64,000 bases of DNA, from positions 728,501-792,500 of the forward strand of contig NZ_CP121110.1 of NCBI RefSeq assembly GCF_029625315.1. Direction: 5' to 3'. This document shows positions 30,003 through 39,022 of this stretch, piece by piece (position 1 is the stretch's first letter; each line of letters opens with the position of its first letter). A program made the position numbers and the translations under genes. The notes under the pieces were generated by a model. The model had not been told where the DNA came from and did no database searches. It saw only the letters and a list, made by a program, of their open reading frames with translations. Source of the DNA: Flavobacterium ginsengisoli. GTDB lineage: Bacteria > Bacteroidota > Bacteroidia > Flavobacteriales > Flavobacteriaceae.

Positions 30003-30137
30003 TTTCAAAGCTTTATAAGTTAATTCAACTAATGTAAGCTTAAAATTTGAAAGATAATTCTTTTATTTTTGTGAATAAATACGTATAATGTATTGATTGT
30101 TAAGAGGATGTGTTTTTAAGTTTGTTTATATGTTACG

Positions 30138-30770
30138 TTATTCTTTTTTAATTTGAACGACATCATTTCCTGCAATTGCGTAAACGGTATCTTCAGAATT
30201 GGGTTTTAGAAAATATTTTCCAGTAAATTCTCCAAAAGCGGGAAGAATCATTTGATTGGGTTTGCAAAAGAAACAACGAAGCTTTAAGGTCTGCAAACCC
30301 AAGCCACGCAAGACAATCCCGGATGAATATGTCCTGAAAAATTAAACAGATTTTCTTTTTCTGTAGGATGATGCGTGAAAAAAATGATTCAATTCTAAAA
30401 GTTCGGTAACGATCACACCAATTTTTTTATAATGAATTTCATCAATAATGTCATGGTTTCCAGTAATTAAATAAGTTTCTTGATCATGAATGGAAAGCCA
30501 TTCTTCAAATAAATTCCATTCTGCATTTTTGACGCTGTGAAATAAATCGCCCAAGAAAATAATTTTTTCAGGCAGAAAATAATCCAAAACGGCTGTGATT
30601 TTTCTAAAATTTTCAGAAATGGCATTTTGCGGTATTGCGATTCCGTGTTTTCTAAAATGCGTAACTTTTCCTAAATGAACATCAGAAATGATAATTATTT
30701 TTTTAGATTCCCAAAAAACAGCTCCGCTTGGGTGAAGTATAAAGGTTTCATTTTGTATTTGAATTTTCAT
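30138..30770 (-). pseudogene. pdeM: Ligase-associated metallophosphoesterase PdeM, two frameshifts
   Basis: Calcineurin-like phosphoesterase of the ligase-associated DNA damage response cluster. The first frame (30770-30342) shows the metal motifs IISDVHLGK, FLGDLFHS and YLITGNHDI. It then passes out of frame at a T run (about 30379-30385 on the plus strand), continues as THHPTEKENLFNFSGHIHPG in a second frame, and after a G-run slip near 30323 continues to a stop at 30138-30140 in a third frame (IVLRGLGLQTLKLRCFFCKP ... VYAIAGNDVVQIKKE). Both repaired motifs (GHIHPG among them) belong to the family, so two indels, most likely sequencing errors, explain the breakage. Repaired length is about 210 residues. 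The start is 6 nt from the end of the helicase gene. Confidence 0.88.
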
Positions 30771-30776
30771 AAGTCG

Positions 30777-33237
30777 TTATTTCATATATGAAGCAGTCAT
30801 TTTCTGAATTCTTTCAGCCAAAGTTTCGCTTGATAATTTTTCTCGTAAGCGATCGGTAATAATTGGAAAACTAAAAGGAGTTGGCTTTAAGCATTGTTTC
30901 CAAATGATTTTCTGATTGGCAATTCTTTCCAAAGCCATTATCAAACGTCCTTCTTCTAATTGATGTTCAAATGTTTCGCGATAGGCTTGATGCAGTAATA
31001 AATTATCAGGTTCAAAATCTCTAAAAACTTCAAATAACAATTGAGAACCACTTTGCAAATGTTTTGTTTTAACCATTTTTCCAGGAAAACCAGTAAAGAC
31101 TAATCCTGAAATTACAGCAATGTCTCTAAATTTTCTTCGAGCCATTTCGGTTGAATTTAAGCTTTTCTGCAAATCATGATGCACATATTCTGTTGAAAAG
31201 AGATTATTGTCTAAAACGGCTTCAATATCAATTTCCTGATCTGAAAGCAATTCAAAACCATAATCATTATAAGCCAAAGAAAAGGTGATTGATTGTAATA
31301 AACTAATTCTAAAAGCCAATAAACTAGCCAAAGCTTCATGAACAAAGCGACCTTCAAAAGGATAAAAAATAGCATGAAATCCTTCTCGAGTTTTAAATGT
31401 TTCAATTAAAAATTCATCTGAACTCGGCACAATAGATTCTTTTCGCTGTCTTTGAAATAAAGGCTGTAAAGCTCTTAATTCAGGAGAAAGATTATCAGTA
31501 TTGGCGCGATATAATTCTTTTCGAAGCAATTCGCTCATTTGAGAAGAAAGAGCCAAACGCCCACCCATCCAGCTCGCTATTTTAGATTCTTTCTTGGGAT
31601 TCGCTTTTTTAACCAAAACCTGCATATTTCTAATTTTGAATAACTCCAATTTTTTTCCTCCGAAAATAAAAGTATCACCAGGTTTTAGCTTCGAAATAAA
31701 CCATTCTTCAATTGTACCAATATAGCCACCGCTGATATATTTTACATTCATAACAGCATCACCAACGATTGTTCCAATCTGCATTCTGTGATGCATAGCA
31801 ATCATTCGGCTGTTTATTTTATAACAGCCATTTTCATCAATTTCTACTTTTTTAAATTCGTCGTAGGCATGAAGACTCTGACTGCCTTGTGTAATAAAAT
31901 TTGAAATCCAATTCCAGTTTTCTGATGAAATGGTTTGATAACTAAAAGTGCCTTGAATTTCTTTAAAAATTTCGTTGGGATAAAATCCATCAGAAACAGC
32001 TAAAGTATTGAGATATTGAACCAAAACATCCCAACTGTTTAAATACGGAACCCGATCTTCAATAACACTGTTTTCAACCGCTTTTTTTAATGCAGAAGCT
32101 TCAATAAGTTCAATAGCGTGAGTGGCTAGAAAATAAATAACACTTTCTTTTCCAGGTTGATGACCGCTTCGCCCGGCGCGTTGCATAAAACGGGCGACAC
32201 CTTTTGGTCCACCAACCTGAATAATCGATTCGACTGGAGCAAAGTCAACTCCCAAATCTAAACTCGAAGTGCAGACTACTACTTTTAATTCTTCATTCCG
32301 AATTGCATTTTCTACCCAAATTCTCGTTTCTCTGTCGATACTTCCGTGATGCATTGCCATTTCTCCAGCAAATTCAGGATATTTTTCTAATAATCTTTGA
32401 TACCAGATTTCGCATGCTGAGCGAACATTCGTAAAAATTAAAGTAGTTTTACTGGCTTTGATAATTTTAGTCGCTTCATCAATCAAATGTAACCCCATGT
32501 GTCCGCGCCACGGATACGTATCCATTTTCTCTGGAATGATAGAAACGACTTTTATTTTCTTATGAATTACGGCTTTGATTAAAATAGAATTGTTAAAAGC
32601 TTCAGAGTCAACTCCGAGTAAAACTTCTTGCGCTTGCTGAAGATTGCCAATTGTAGCTGAAATTCCCCAGATACGTAATTTTTTGGTAATCGTTTTTAAT
32701 CGGGATAATGCCAATTCTATCTGAACGCCACGTTTGGTTCCTAGTAATTCATGCCATTCATCAATGACAATAGAACTGCAGTTTTTAAATGTATTGGCAT
32801 AACCTTTTGTTGCCAAAAGCAATTGTAAGCTTTCTGGAGTTGTAATCAATAAATCGGGCATTTTGCCTTTTTGCTTGGCTCTTTCTGCCGAAGAAGTATC
32901 TCCAGAACGAATACCGACCGTCATAGGAACGTCTAGATCGTTTAAAACTCGTTCTGCTTGCTTGTTTGATTTCTATAGATAAAGAACGAAGCGGTGTGAT
33001 CCAAATCGCTTTTAAACCTGGATGGTGTTTAGTTTTATAATTCGGATTTTCTTTAATGTAATTTAAAATAATCGGAAGCCAGAGCGCATAGGTTTTTCCG
33101 CTTCCAGTTGGCGCGTTCAATAAGCCATTTTTGCCTTGAAGAAAAGCAGTCCATGTCTGAGTTTGAAACGGAAAAGGTTTCCATCCCTGACTTTCAAACC
33201 AATTGTTAGCGATTGTAAATAACTGCTCTCTGTTCAT
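30777..33237 (-). pseudogene. Ligase-associated DEXH-box helicase (Lhr-like), frameshifted
   Basis: Superfamily 2 helicase of the ligase-associated DNA damage response. The first frame (33237-32785) has the Q-like motif and Walker A NAPTGSGKT (residues 41-49) and the Ia motif ITPLRSLSIEIKQA. After one inserted A near 32967 (CAAGCAGCAG read as CAAGCAAGCAG) the protein continues in another frame to 30777 with TTPESLQLLL, IDEWHELLG (DExH motif II), SATIG (motif III), VCTSSLDLGVDF and QRAGRSGHQ (motifs V-VI), then the Lhr-type C-terminal winged-helix and core domains. Repaired length is about 819 residues. It sits between pdeM and the ligase gene on one strand, stop and start almost abutting. Confidence 0.9.
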
Positions 33238-34839
33238 TTATAAAATCATATTTTTTAAATCTTCTATCGAATTGGCTTCTTCAATTTTTTTATCGTGTCG
33301 CCATCTTAAAATGCGCGGGAAACGTGTTGCAACGCCACTTTTATGTCTTTTAGAAAGTGCAATTCCTTCAAACCCAATTTCAAAAACCAATTTAGGCGTA
33401 ACACTTCTAACTGGACCAAATCGCTCTAAAGTATTCTTTTTAATAAAATCATCGACCATCCTGAATTCTGCATCGGTTAAACCAGAATACGCTTTCGCGA
33501 AAGTGACGAGTTCTCGTTCGTTGCTTTCATTTTCTTGCCAAAGAGCAAAAGTATAATCGGTAAATAGATTTGATCGTCTTCCGTGACCGCGCATAGCGTA
33601 GGTGAGGACGGCATCTATGGTTAAAGGCTCAATTTTCCATTTCCACCAATCTCCTTTTTTTCTTCCAACGAGATAAGGAGAATCTTTTCGTTTTAGCATT
33701 AAACCTTCGCTTTTCATTTCGCGAGATTTTAATCTTTCATTTGTAATTTCTTCCCAAGTAGAAAAATTAATTCGTTCTGAAAGCTGTAGTGGAATTTCTT
33801 TTCCTATTAAACTGGTAAACATTTCTTCGAATAAAGTACGGCGTTTTTCGTAAGGAAGATTCCGAATATCATTTCCCTGCCATTCCAATAAATCGTAAGC
33901 TTTAATGATGACAGGCGTATTTTTTAAAATAGAAGCAGATACATTTTTACGGCCAATTCGAGTTTGTAGATCATTAAAAGTTCCGATTTGATTGTTTATG
34001 AAAGGAAGAATCTCTCCGTCAATTACAGTTCCATTAGGGATTAGTCCAATAAAAGAATTAAATTCTGGATATTTATCGGTTACTAATTCTTCGCCACGGC
34101 TCCAGACGTAGATTTCGTTTTCACGAATAATCGTTTGAGAACGAATTCCGTCCCATTTATGTTCTGCACTCCAATCTTCGGGATTTCCTAAACTTTCCAA
34201 TTCGCCTTCAATCGGATAAGCCAAATAAAACGGATAAGGTTTTGATAAATAATCACTGCTTTTTTCATCTAAAATCAATTCTTGAAATGTAATCGTATTC
34301 GGATTCCAATCGCCCATTAATTTGTACGCCAATGTATCTTCATCTATATTTTCAGCTTTAGAAAGCGCTCGCGTCATCAACTTCTGACTCAAACCAATCC
34401 TAAAACTTCCGGTAATTAATTTAGTAAAAACAAAACGTTCGTAATAATTTAGATTCAACCAATTGGTCTGTAAATATTCTTTTTTCTCTAAATCAGTTTT
34501 CTTTTTTAAAGCGATTATTTCCTGTAGAAATTCAGTCAGACTTTTGTCTGTATGCTCTTTTGTAGTCGGAATAACAAGCGCAATGGTTTCGGCCAAATCA
34601 CCTACAATATGATAACTTTCTTCAAACAACCAAAGCGGTATATTAGCCAATTCGTTTGCCCATAAGCGCAATAAAGTGGTATTAACTGGTCGGGGAGGAC
34701 GACGATGCGAAAGTATGGCAATGGTCCAGACTTTATCTTCATCGCTTGCTTTTAAGAAATAGTTTGTCAGCGCATCAACTTTTACCGATGTTTTATTAGA
34801 ACTGTCTAAGGTTTTTATAAGCTCGGCAAAGTTTTTCAT
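33238..34839 (-). CDS. ATP-dependent DNA ligase (ligase-associated DNA damage response)
   Basis: Joins DNA nicks through an enzyme-AMP intermediate. Residues 1-195 form the N-terminal alpha-helical domain found in archaeal/LigB-type ligases. The adenylation domain has the active-site motif EHKWDGIR (Lys228), motif III-like VIDGEILPF, motif IV SEGLMLKRKDSPY and motif V KGDWWKWK; an OB-fold domain follows. Length 533 matches the family. It follows the exonuclease gene by 33 nt and abuts the helicase gene, so the four genes form one operon. This is distinct from the replicative NAD-dependent ligase. Confidence 0.93.
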   Translation of the reverse strand: MKNFAELIKTLDSSNKTSVKVDALTNYFLKASDEDKVWTIAILSHRRPPRPVNTTLLRLWANELANIPLWLFEESYHIVGDLAETIALVIPTTKEHTDKSLTEFLQEIIALKKKTDLEKKEYLQTNWLNLNYYERFVFTKLITGSFRIGLSQKLMTRALSKAENIDEDTLAYKLMGDWNPNTITFQELILDEKSSDYLSKPYPFYLAYPIEGELESLGNPEDWSAEHKWDGIRSQTIIRENEIYVWSRGEELVTDKYPEFNSFIGLIPNGTVIDGEILPFINNQIGTFNDLQTRIGRKNVSASILKNTPVIIKAYDLLEWQGNDIRNLPYEKRRTLFEEMFTSLIGKEIPLQLSERINFSTWEEITNERLKSREMKSEGLMLKRKDSPYLVGRKKGDWWKWKIEPLTIDAVLTYAMRGHGRRSNLFTDYTFALWQENESNERELVTFAKAYSGLTDAEFRMVDDFIKKNTLERFGPVRSVTPKLVFEIGFEGIALSKRHKSGVATRFPRILRWRHDKKIEEANSIEDLKNMIL

Positions 34840-34872
34840 TTGATTATGAATTTTGAGTTTGAAATTAATAAT

Positions 34873-35883
34873 TTACAATTCATCATTATTTGCGTCGTTC
34901 GTTTCTCCTTCATATTGCGTGTTGGCTGTTCTGGCATCGTAACCTAATTCTCTTAGATATCTTGAAAAAATATCTGAATAGCCATGAGTGCAGATTACTT
35001 TTTCTGCACCTGTTGCTTTTATGCTTTCTAGTAAACCTGTCCAATCACAATGATCGCTTAAAACAAAACCTCGGTCTACAGCTCGTCTGCGTCTTGCACC
35101 GCGAAAAGCCATCCAACCACTTGCTGTTCCCGTTACAAAAGGAGTCATTTTTCTAATCCAGGTACTTCCGTGAGCGCTTGGTGGTGCAATGACAATATTG
35201 CCTAATAAATCTTCTTTTTTAGTTTCTAAAGTAATTCTAGTAGTTTGCGGCAAATCAATTTGCGGACGAACAATATTAGTCATGTTTTCGATTGCGCCAT
35301 GTGTGTAAATTTGCCCAATGCTGGTATCAAGATTTTTTAATAATCGTTGTGCTTTTCCTAAAGAATAGCCAAATAGAATAGAAGTTTTTCCTTCTGCACG
35401 GTTTTCTGCCCACCAATTATTGATATCAGTCATGACATTTGTTTGTGGTTCCCATTTAAAAGCTGGAAGTCCGAAAGTGCATTCTGTTATAAACGAATGG
35501 CATTTTACAACTTCATAAGGAACTGAGATTCCATCGTCTTCTGTTTTATAATCGCCAGTAAAAACCCAAATTTCACCTTTGTATTCAACTCTAATTTGTG
35601 CTGAACCAATAATATGGCCAGCAGGATGAAAAGAAAATTTCACGCCGTTTATAATAAAAGTTTCATTCCAGTCTTTGCCAGAAACATTTATTTCTCCTAG
35701 ACGATATTTTATAATCGGAATATTTGAATAATGTGTAATATAGTTTTCATGCCCCCAACGCGCATGATCTGAATGTCCATGTGTAATTATCGCATTTTTC
35801 ACTGGCCGCCACGGATCGAGATAAACATCGGCTTGCTGGCAGTATATTCCTTTATCGTTAAATTGTAATAATGGTGCATTCAT
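34873..35883 (-). CDS. Ligase-associated MBL-fold exonuclease
   Basis: Metallo-beta-lactamase/beta-CASP nuclease of 336 residues. The metal-binding motif HGHSDH (His35, His37, Asp39, His40) is preceded by the strand NAIITHG. Further motifs are HPAGHIIGSAQI, FTGDYKTE, and the beta-CASP ending FVLSDHCDWTGLL and CTHGYSD. First gene of the leftward exonuclease-ligase-helicase-pdeM operon. The set is a recognised bacterial DNA repair neighbourhood, in which the exonuclease is thought to process ends before ligation. Confidence 0.92.
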   Translation of the reverse strand: MNAPLLQFNDKGIYCQQADVYLDPWRPVKNAIITHGHSDHARWGHENYITHYSNIPIIKYRLGEINVSGKDWNETFIINGVKFSFHPAGHIIGSAQIRVEYKGEIWVFTGDYKTEDDGISVPYEVVKCHSFITECTFGLPAFKWEPQTNVMTDINNWWAENRAEGKTSILFGYSLGKAQRLLKNLDTSIGQIYTHGAIENMTNIVRPQIDLPQTTRITLETKKEDLLGNIVIAPPSAHGSTWIRKMTPFVTGTASGWMAFRGARRRRAVDRGFVLSDHCDWTGLLESIKATGAEKVICTHGYSDIFSRYLRELGYDARTANTQYEGETNDANNDEL

Positions 35884-35966
35884 TTTTTAATTGGATAATT
35901 AGAAAATTTGGCAATTAGATAATTATTCTTGTTCATTCTTTGATGATCAGCTATTCCGTTTTTTTT

Positions 35967-36284
35967 TTAGTATTCAAAATTACTATATGGCGGACAGCTG
36001 TATTTGTCATCTTCATTATCTAAATTATAACTGTCATAAGGATTGGTGGTGTCGTAAGTTGAAAAAGGAGTATTGTTTTCAGCTAAATTTAGTCCGCTTT
36101 CTATAATTTCGTAACAATCAGAATAGTCAGTAAACTGATTTCTATAATTATTATCTTCATTTTCTCCCGAAGTAAATTCATGATCCATTGCTTCATTTTC
36201 ATGTGCGGTATCAATATGATCGGGTTTACTGCATTTAAAATCATTTAAGTTTGCAGTTTGTCGGCTGTTTGCATCTTTTCTCAT
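35967..36284 (-). CDS. Small acidic protein of unknown function
   Basis: A 105-residue protein rich in Asn, Asp, Glu, Ser and Tyr, with no signal peptide and no membrane segment, and three cysteines. Low-complexity composition suggests an unstructured protein. I do not recognise a family. It precedes the exonuclease gene on the same strand by about 80 nt, so it could be a leader gene of that operon, or unrelated. The frame's codon use is typical of the window, but the reading could still be spurious. Confidence 0.5.
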   Translation of the reverse strand: MRKDANSRQTANLNDFKCSKPDHIDTAHENEAMDHEFTSGENEDNNYRNQFTDYSDCYEIIESGLNLAENNTPFSTYDTTNPYDSYNLDNEDDKYSCPPYSNFEY

Positions 36285-36509
36285 GGCTGCTGTTTTAAAT
36301 TAGTAAGTTCTCTAAATTTTTGATATATACAAATTTGAAAATTAGACGCTTAAAAAAATTATAGGATTTACATTTAATCTTACATGATTTGTTTATTGAG
36401 GCGTTTTAGCATAATTCTCATTTTGTAAAACTCAAGTATAATTCTGTAAAATAAGCACTTAGCTATTTTGCAACTTTGTATAACTAATAATTTAAAAAAT
36501 TATAACATT

Positions 36510-36641
36510 ATGGAAACTTCAAGAAAAGATTCGAAATCTGGAATGAAAGATTCTGGAAAAACTCAAAAATCAACAGCTGGTTCTAGAGCAAAAAGCACTA
36601 CAACAAAATCTAATGATTCTAAAGGTAGAGCCGGACATTAA
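36510..36641 (+). CDS. 43-residue Lys/Ser/Thr-rich basic protein
   Basis: Small ORF starting METSRKDSKSGMKDSGKTQK and ending SKGRAGH. Almost all residues are Ser, Thr, Lys, Gly, Arg, Asp or Asn; no hydrophobic core is possible, so it is probably disordered and nucleic-acid-binding or stress-related in character (inference). Support for it being real: about 225 nt of free upstream sequence, an ATG with A-rich leader, and a strong hairpin terminator 31 nt past the stop. Confidence 0.55.
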   Translation: METSRKDSKSGMKDSGKTQKSTAGSRAKSTTTKSNDSKGRAGH

Positions 36642-36672
36642 TTTTTTTTAGTTTATTTAAGGACTAAATAAT

Positions 36673-36708
36673 AAAAGCGTGCTGTTTAAATGTAGACAGC
36701 ACGCTTTT
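36673..36708 (+). terminator. Bidirectional hairpin terminator
   Basis: Perfect 13-bp stem (AAAAGCGTGCTGT / ACAGCACGCTTTT) with a 10-nt loop, between the rightward small basic ORF and the leftward FrnE gene. A and T runs flank both sides, so it can end both transcripts. Confidence 0.92.
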
Positions 36709-36730
36709 ACGTTTTTATAAGATTAAAGTT

Positions 36731-37360
36731 TTACTTTAAAACTTCTTGAATTGTTTTTACAAAAGTTTCAATTGGTTGAGCGCCAGAAACTGCATATTTA
36801 CGATCAAATACAAAGAATGGAACTCCTTGAACGCCAATTTCGGCAGCTTCTTTGATATCTGCTTGAACTTCTTTAATAAATAAATCTTCGCTTTCCAGAA
36901 CTTCTCTAATTTCATTTTCTTCTAAACCAGCCTGAATTCCCAATTTAATCAAAGTTTGACCATTGTTTAAATCTTCTCCGTCGGTAAAATAGGCTTTAAA
37001 GAAAATCTCTTCCATTCGATCGCCAATATTTTTTGTTTTAGCTAATTGAATGATTCGATGCGCGTTTAAAGAATTTGAGATAACAGCTTTATCAAAATTA
37101 TAATCTAAACCAACACTTTTAGCACGTTCTGCGACACCTTTGTGCATTTCTTTAGATTGTTCAATTGACATGCCTTTTCTTTCTGCTAAGAACGTGTAAA
37201 CGTCCATGTCTGGTTCTGCAGTTATGGTTGGATCAAGCTGAAAGCTTTTCCATTCAATTTCAAATTCATCATTTGGAAATACCGCAAGTGCAGTTTCCAA
37301 TTGTCTTTTTCCGATATAACAAAACGGACACATGATGTCCGACCAAATTTCTATTTTCAT
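36731..37360 (-). CDS. DsbA-family oxidoreductase, FrnE-like
   Basis: Cytosolic thioredoxin-fold protein of 209 residues with a CPFC active site at Cys11-Cys14 (IWSDIMCPFCYIG) and the FrnE-type helical insert and C-terminal GVQGVPFFVFDRKYAVSGAQ containing the cis-proline loop VPF. No signal peptide, which fits the FrnE subfamily of cytoplasmic DsbA-like proteins linked to polyketide or oxidative-stress chemistry. Stand-alone gene between two terminators. Confidence 0.9.
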   Translation of the reverse strand: MKIEIWSDIMCPFCYIGKRQLETALAVFPNDEFEIEWKSFQLDPTITAEPDMDVYTFLAERKGMSIEQSKEMHKGVAERAKSVGLDYNFDKAVISNSLNAHRIIQLAKTKNIGDRMEEIFFKAYFTDGEDLNNGQTLIKLGIQAGLEENEIREVLESEDLFIKEVQADIKEAAEIGVQGVPFFVFDRKYAVSGAQPIETFVKTIQEVLK

Positions 37361-37397
37361 TTTACAAAGATAAGGAAAAATGTTTTTTTAAGTTTTA

Positions 37398-37640
37398 AGT
37401 TTCAGATTTCAAGTTGATATGCTTTGTTTTTCTAACCGCAAAGTGCGCAAAGGTTACGCAAAGGTCACAAAGTTTTCTTTTTTACTAAAGTCTTTGTAAA
37501 GAGTATAAGTACACAAAGCTTTACGTTCTTAGCATTCTAAAACAATCCTAAGCAAGAATCTTAGCGAACTTTGCGTAAAACCTTTGGAAACTTTGCGGTA
37601 AAAATTATACGCATAGTATATCAACTTGAAACCTTAAACT
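37398..37640. repeat. Large imperfect inverted repeat (~243 bp) with ACCGCAAAG-type motifs
   Basis: Outer arms (AGTTTCAGATTTCAAGTTGA at the left; the complement of TCAACTTGAAACCTTAAACT at the right) face each other across about 195 nt, and inner arms repeat the theme CCGCAAAG ... ACGCAAAGG against CCTTTG ... CTTTGCGGT. The whole can fold as one long hairpin. Such CGCAAAG-rich elements recur between genes in Flavobacterium genomes, but copy number here is one. No coding sequence is visible. Confidence 0.6.
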
Positions 37641-37659
37641 CAAAATAAACCTAAATAAA

Positions 37660-37691
37660 AAACCGCAACTCTTTATGAGGAATTGCGGTTT
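37660..37691 (-). terminator. Hairpin terminator after dnaN
   Basis: 9-bp stem (AAACCGCAA / TTGCGGTTT) with a ~14-nt loop. On the minus strand it lies about 105 nt beyond the dnaN stop, with A/T runs at its edges. Confidence 0.75.
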
Positions 37692-37796
37692 CTAGGTATA
37701 AAAAATGGTTGGTTAATAGCGATATCTTTTTTTTACAATGATAAATCTTTTATTTAAAACTAAAAAATATCCCTGTAACAGAAAGAAACTTTAATG

Positions 37797-38915
37797 TTAA
37801 CTATTTAACATTACAGGCATTACCAACATAGTAACAGTTTCTCCCTCTTCTAAACCATCAACTGGAGTTAAAATTCCAGCTCTGTTAGGTAAAGACATTT
37901 CAAGCATAATCATGTCTGACTGAAGGTTTGTAAGCATCTCTGTCAAGAAACGAGAGTTGAAACCAATTTGCAAATCATCACCTTGATAATCACAAGTCAA
38001 TCTTTCTTCTGCTTTATTTGAGTAATCGATATCTTCTGCAGAAACGTTTAATTCAGCTCCAGCAATTTTCAAACGAATTTGGTGTGTAGTTTTGTTAGAG
38101 AAAATCGCAACACGACGAACAGAGCTTAAGAATAAAGAACGATCGATCATTAATTTGTTTGGATTTTCTTTTGGAATTACCGCTTCGTAATTAGGATATT
38201 TTCCGTCAATTAAACGACACATTAAAATATAATTATCAAATGAGAAAGTCGCATTTGAATCGTTGTATTCAATTTTTACTTCAGCGTCAGAAGTTCCTAA
38301 AATACTTTTTAAAATGTTTAAAGGTTTTTTAGGCATGATGAAATCTGCTACTTGAGAAGCTTTTACATCTGTACGAGAATATTTTACCAATTTGTGAGCA
38401 TCTGTAGCAACAAAAATTAATCCTTCTGGCGAAAACTGGAAGAATACTCCAGACATTACTGGACGTAAGTCGTCGTTTCCAGCAGCGAAAATAGTTTTGC
38501 TTACCGCAGTTGCCAAAACTTCTGCAGGAACAAGCGTTACAGATGGATCTTCTAAACTTACCGCTTTAGGAAATTCTTCTCCTGCAGCATAAGCCAATGC
38601 ATATTTACCAGAGTTAGAGCTAATTTCTACTGTGTTATTGTCTTCAACAGTAAAAGTTAATGGCTGCTCTGGGAAAGTTTTTAAAATTTCAAGCAAAAGT
38701 TTAGCAGGAACTGCTACGCTTCCTTTACTTGTAGAATCGATCGATAATGTAGCCGACATAGTCGTTTCAAGATCTGAAGCCGAAACGGTCAACTCATTGT
38801 TGTTTAGTTCAAATAAAAAGTTGTCTAAAATAGGCAACGTATTATTGCTATTGATTACACTACCTAAAACTTGTAATTGCTTTAATAAGTATGAACTCGA
38901 TACTATAAATTTCAT
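37797..38915 (-). CDS. dnaN: DNA polymerase III beta subunit (sliding clamp)
   Basis: Ring-shaped clamp that tethers the replicative polymerase to DNA. Length 372 is standard. The three-domain structure is visible as repeated topology: LPILDNFLFEL, FPEQPLTFTVEDNNTVEISSNSGKYALA, the central GVFFQFSPEGLIFVATDAHKLVKY, and the C-terminal FNSRFLTEMLTNL with ending LVMPVMLN. It lies upstream in transcription of nothing else and downstream of gldG (its start is 108 nt from the gldG stop), matching the Flavobacterium order gldF-gldG-dnaN. A -7-like box CAAATATA (TATATTTG on the minus strand, 38976-38983) precedes it without a good -33 TTG. Confidence 0.97.
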   Translation of the reverse strand: MKFIVSSSYLLKQLQVLGSVINSNNTLPILDNFLFELNNNELTVSASDLETTMSATLSIDSTSKGSVAVPAKLLLEILKTFPEQPLTFTVEDNNTVEISSNSGKYALAYAAGEEFPKAVSLEDPSVTLVPAEVLATAVSKTIFAAGNDDLRPVMSGVFFQFSPEGLIFVATDAHKLVKYSRTDVKASQVADFIMPKKPLNILKSILGTSDAEVKIEYNDSNATFSFDNYILMCRLIDGKYPNYEAVIPKENPNKLMIDRSLFLSSVRRVAIFSNKTTHQIRLKIAGAELNVSAEDIDYSNKAEERLTCDYQGDDLQIGFNSRFLTEMLTNLQSDMIMLEMSLPNRAGILTPVDGLEEGETVTMLVMPVMLNS

Positions 38916-39022
38916 CTGTTTTGTTTTATTTTTTGATGCGCCTTTGAATAAATTAAGGTCTAAATATACGGATTACAAATATATCTTAAACTATCCAAAG
39001 TATTACATTTTTTTATTAACAT

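Noticed and set aside
30060..30075. Box TATTTTTG on the plus strand upstream of the oleate hydratase region
   Set aside because: No rightward gene follows, and the box alone occurs by chance in AT-rich DNA.
37430..37610. CRISPR-like array because of the repeated CGCAAAG words
   Set aside because: The words are not at regular spacing and there are no uniform spacers; the structure is an inverted repeat.
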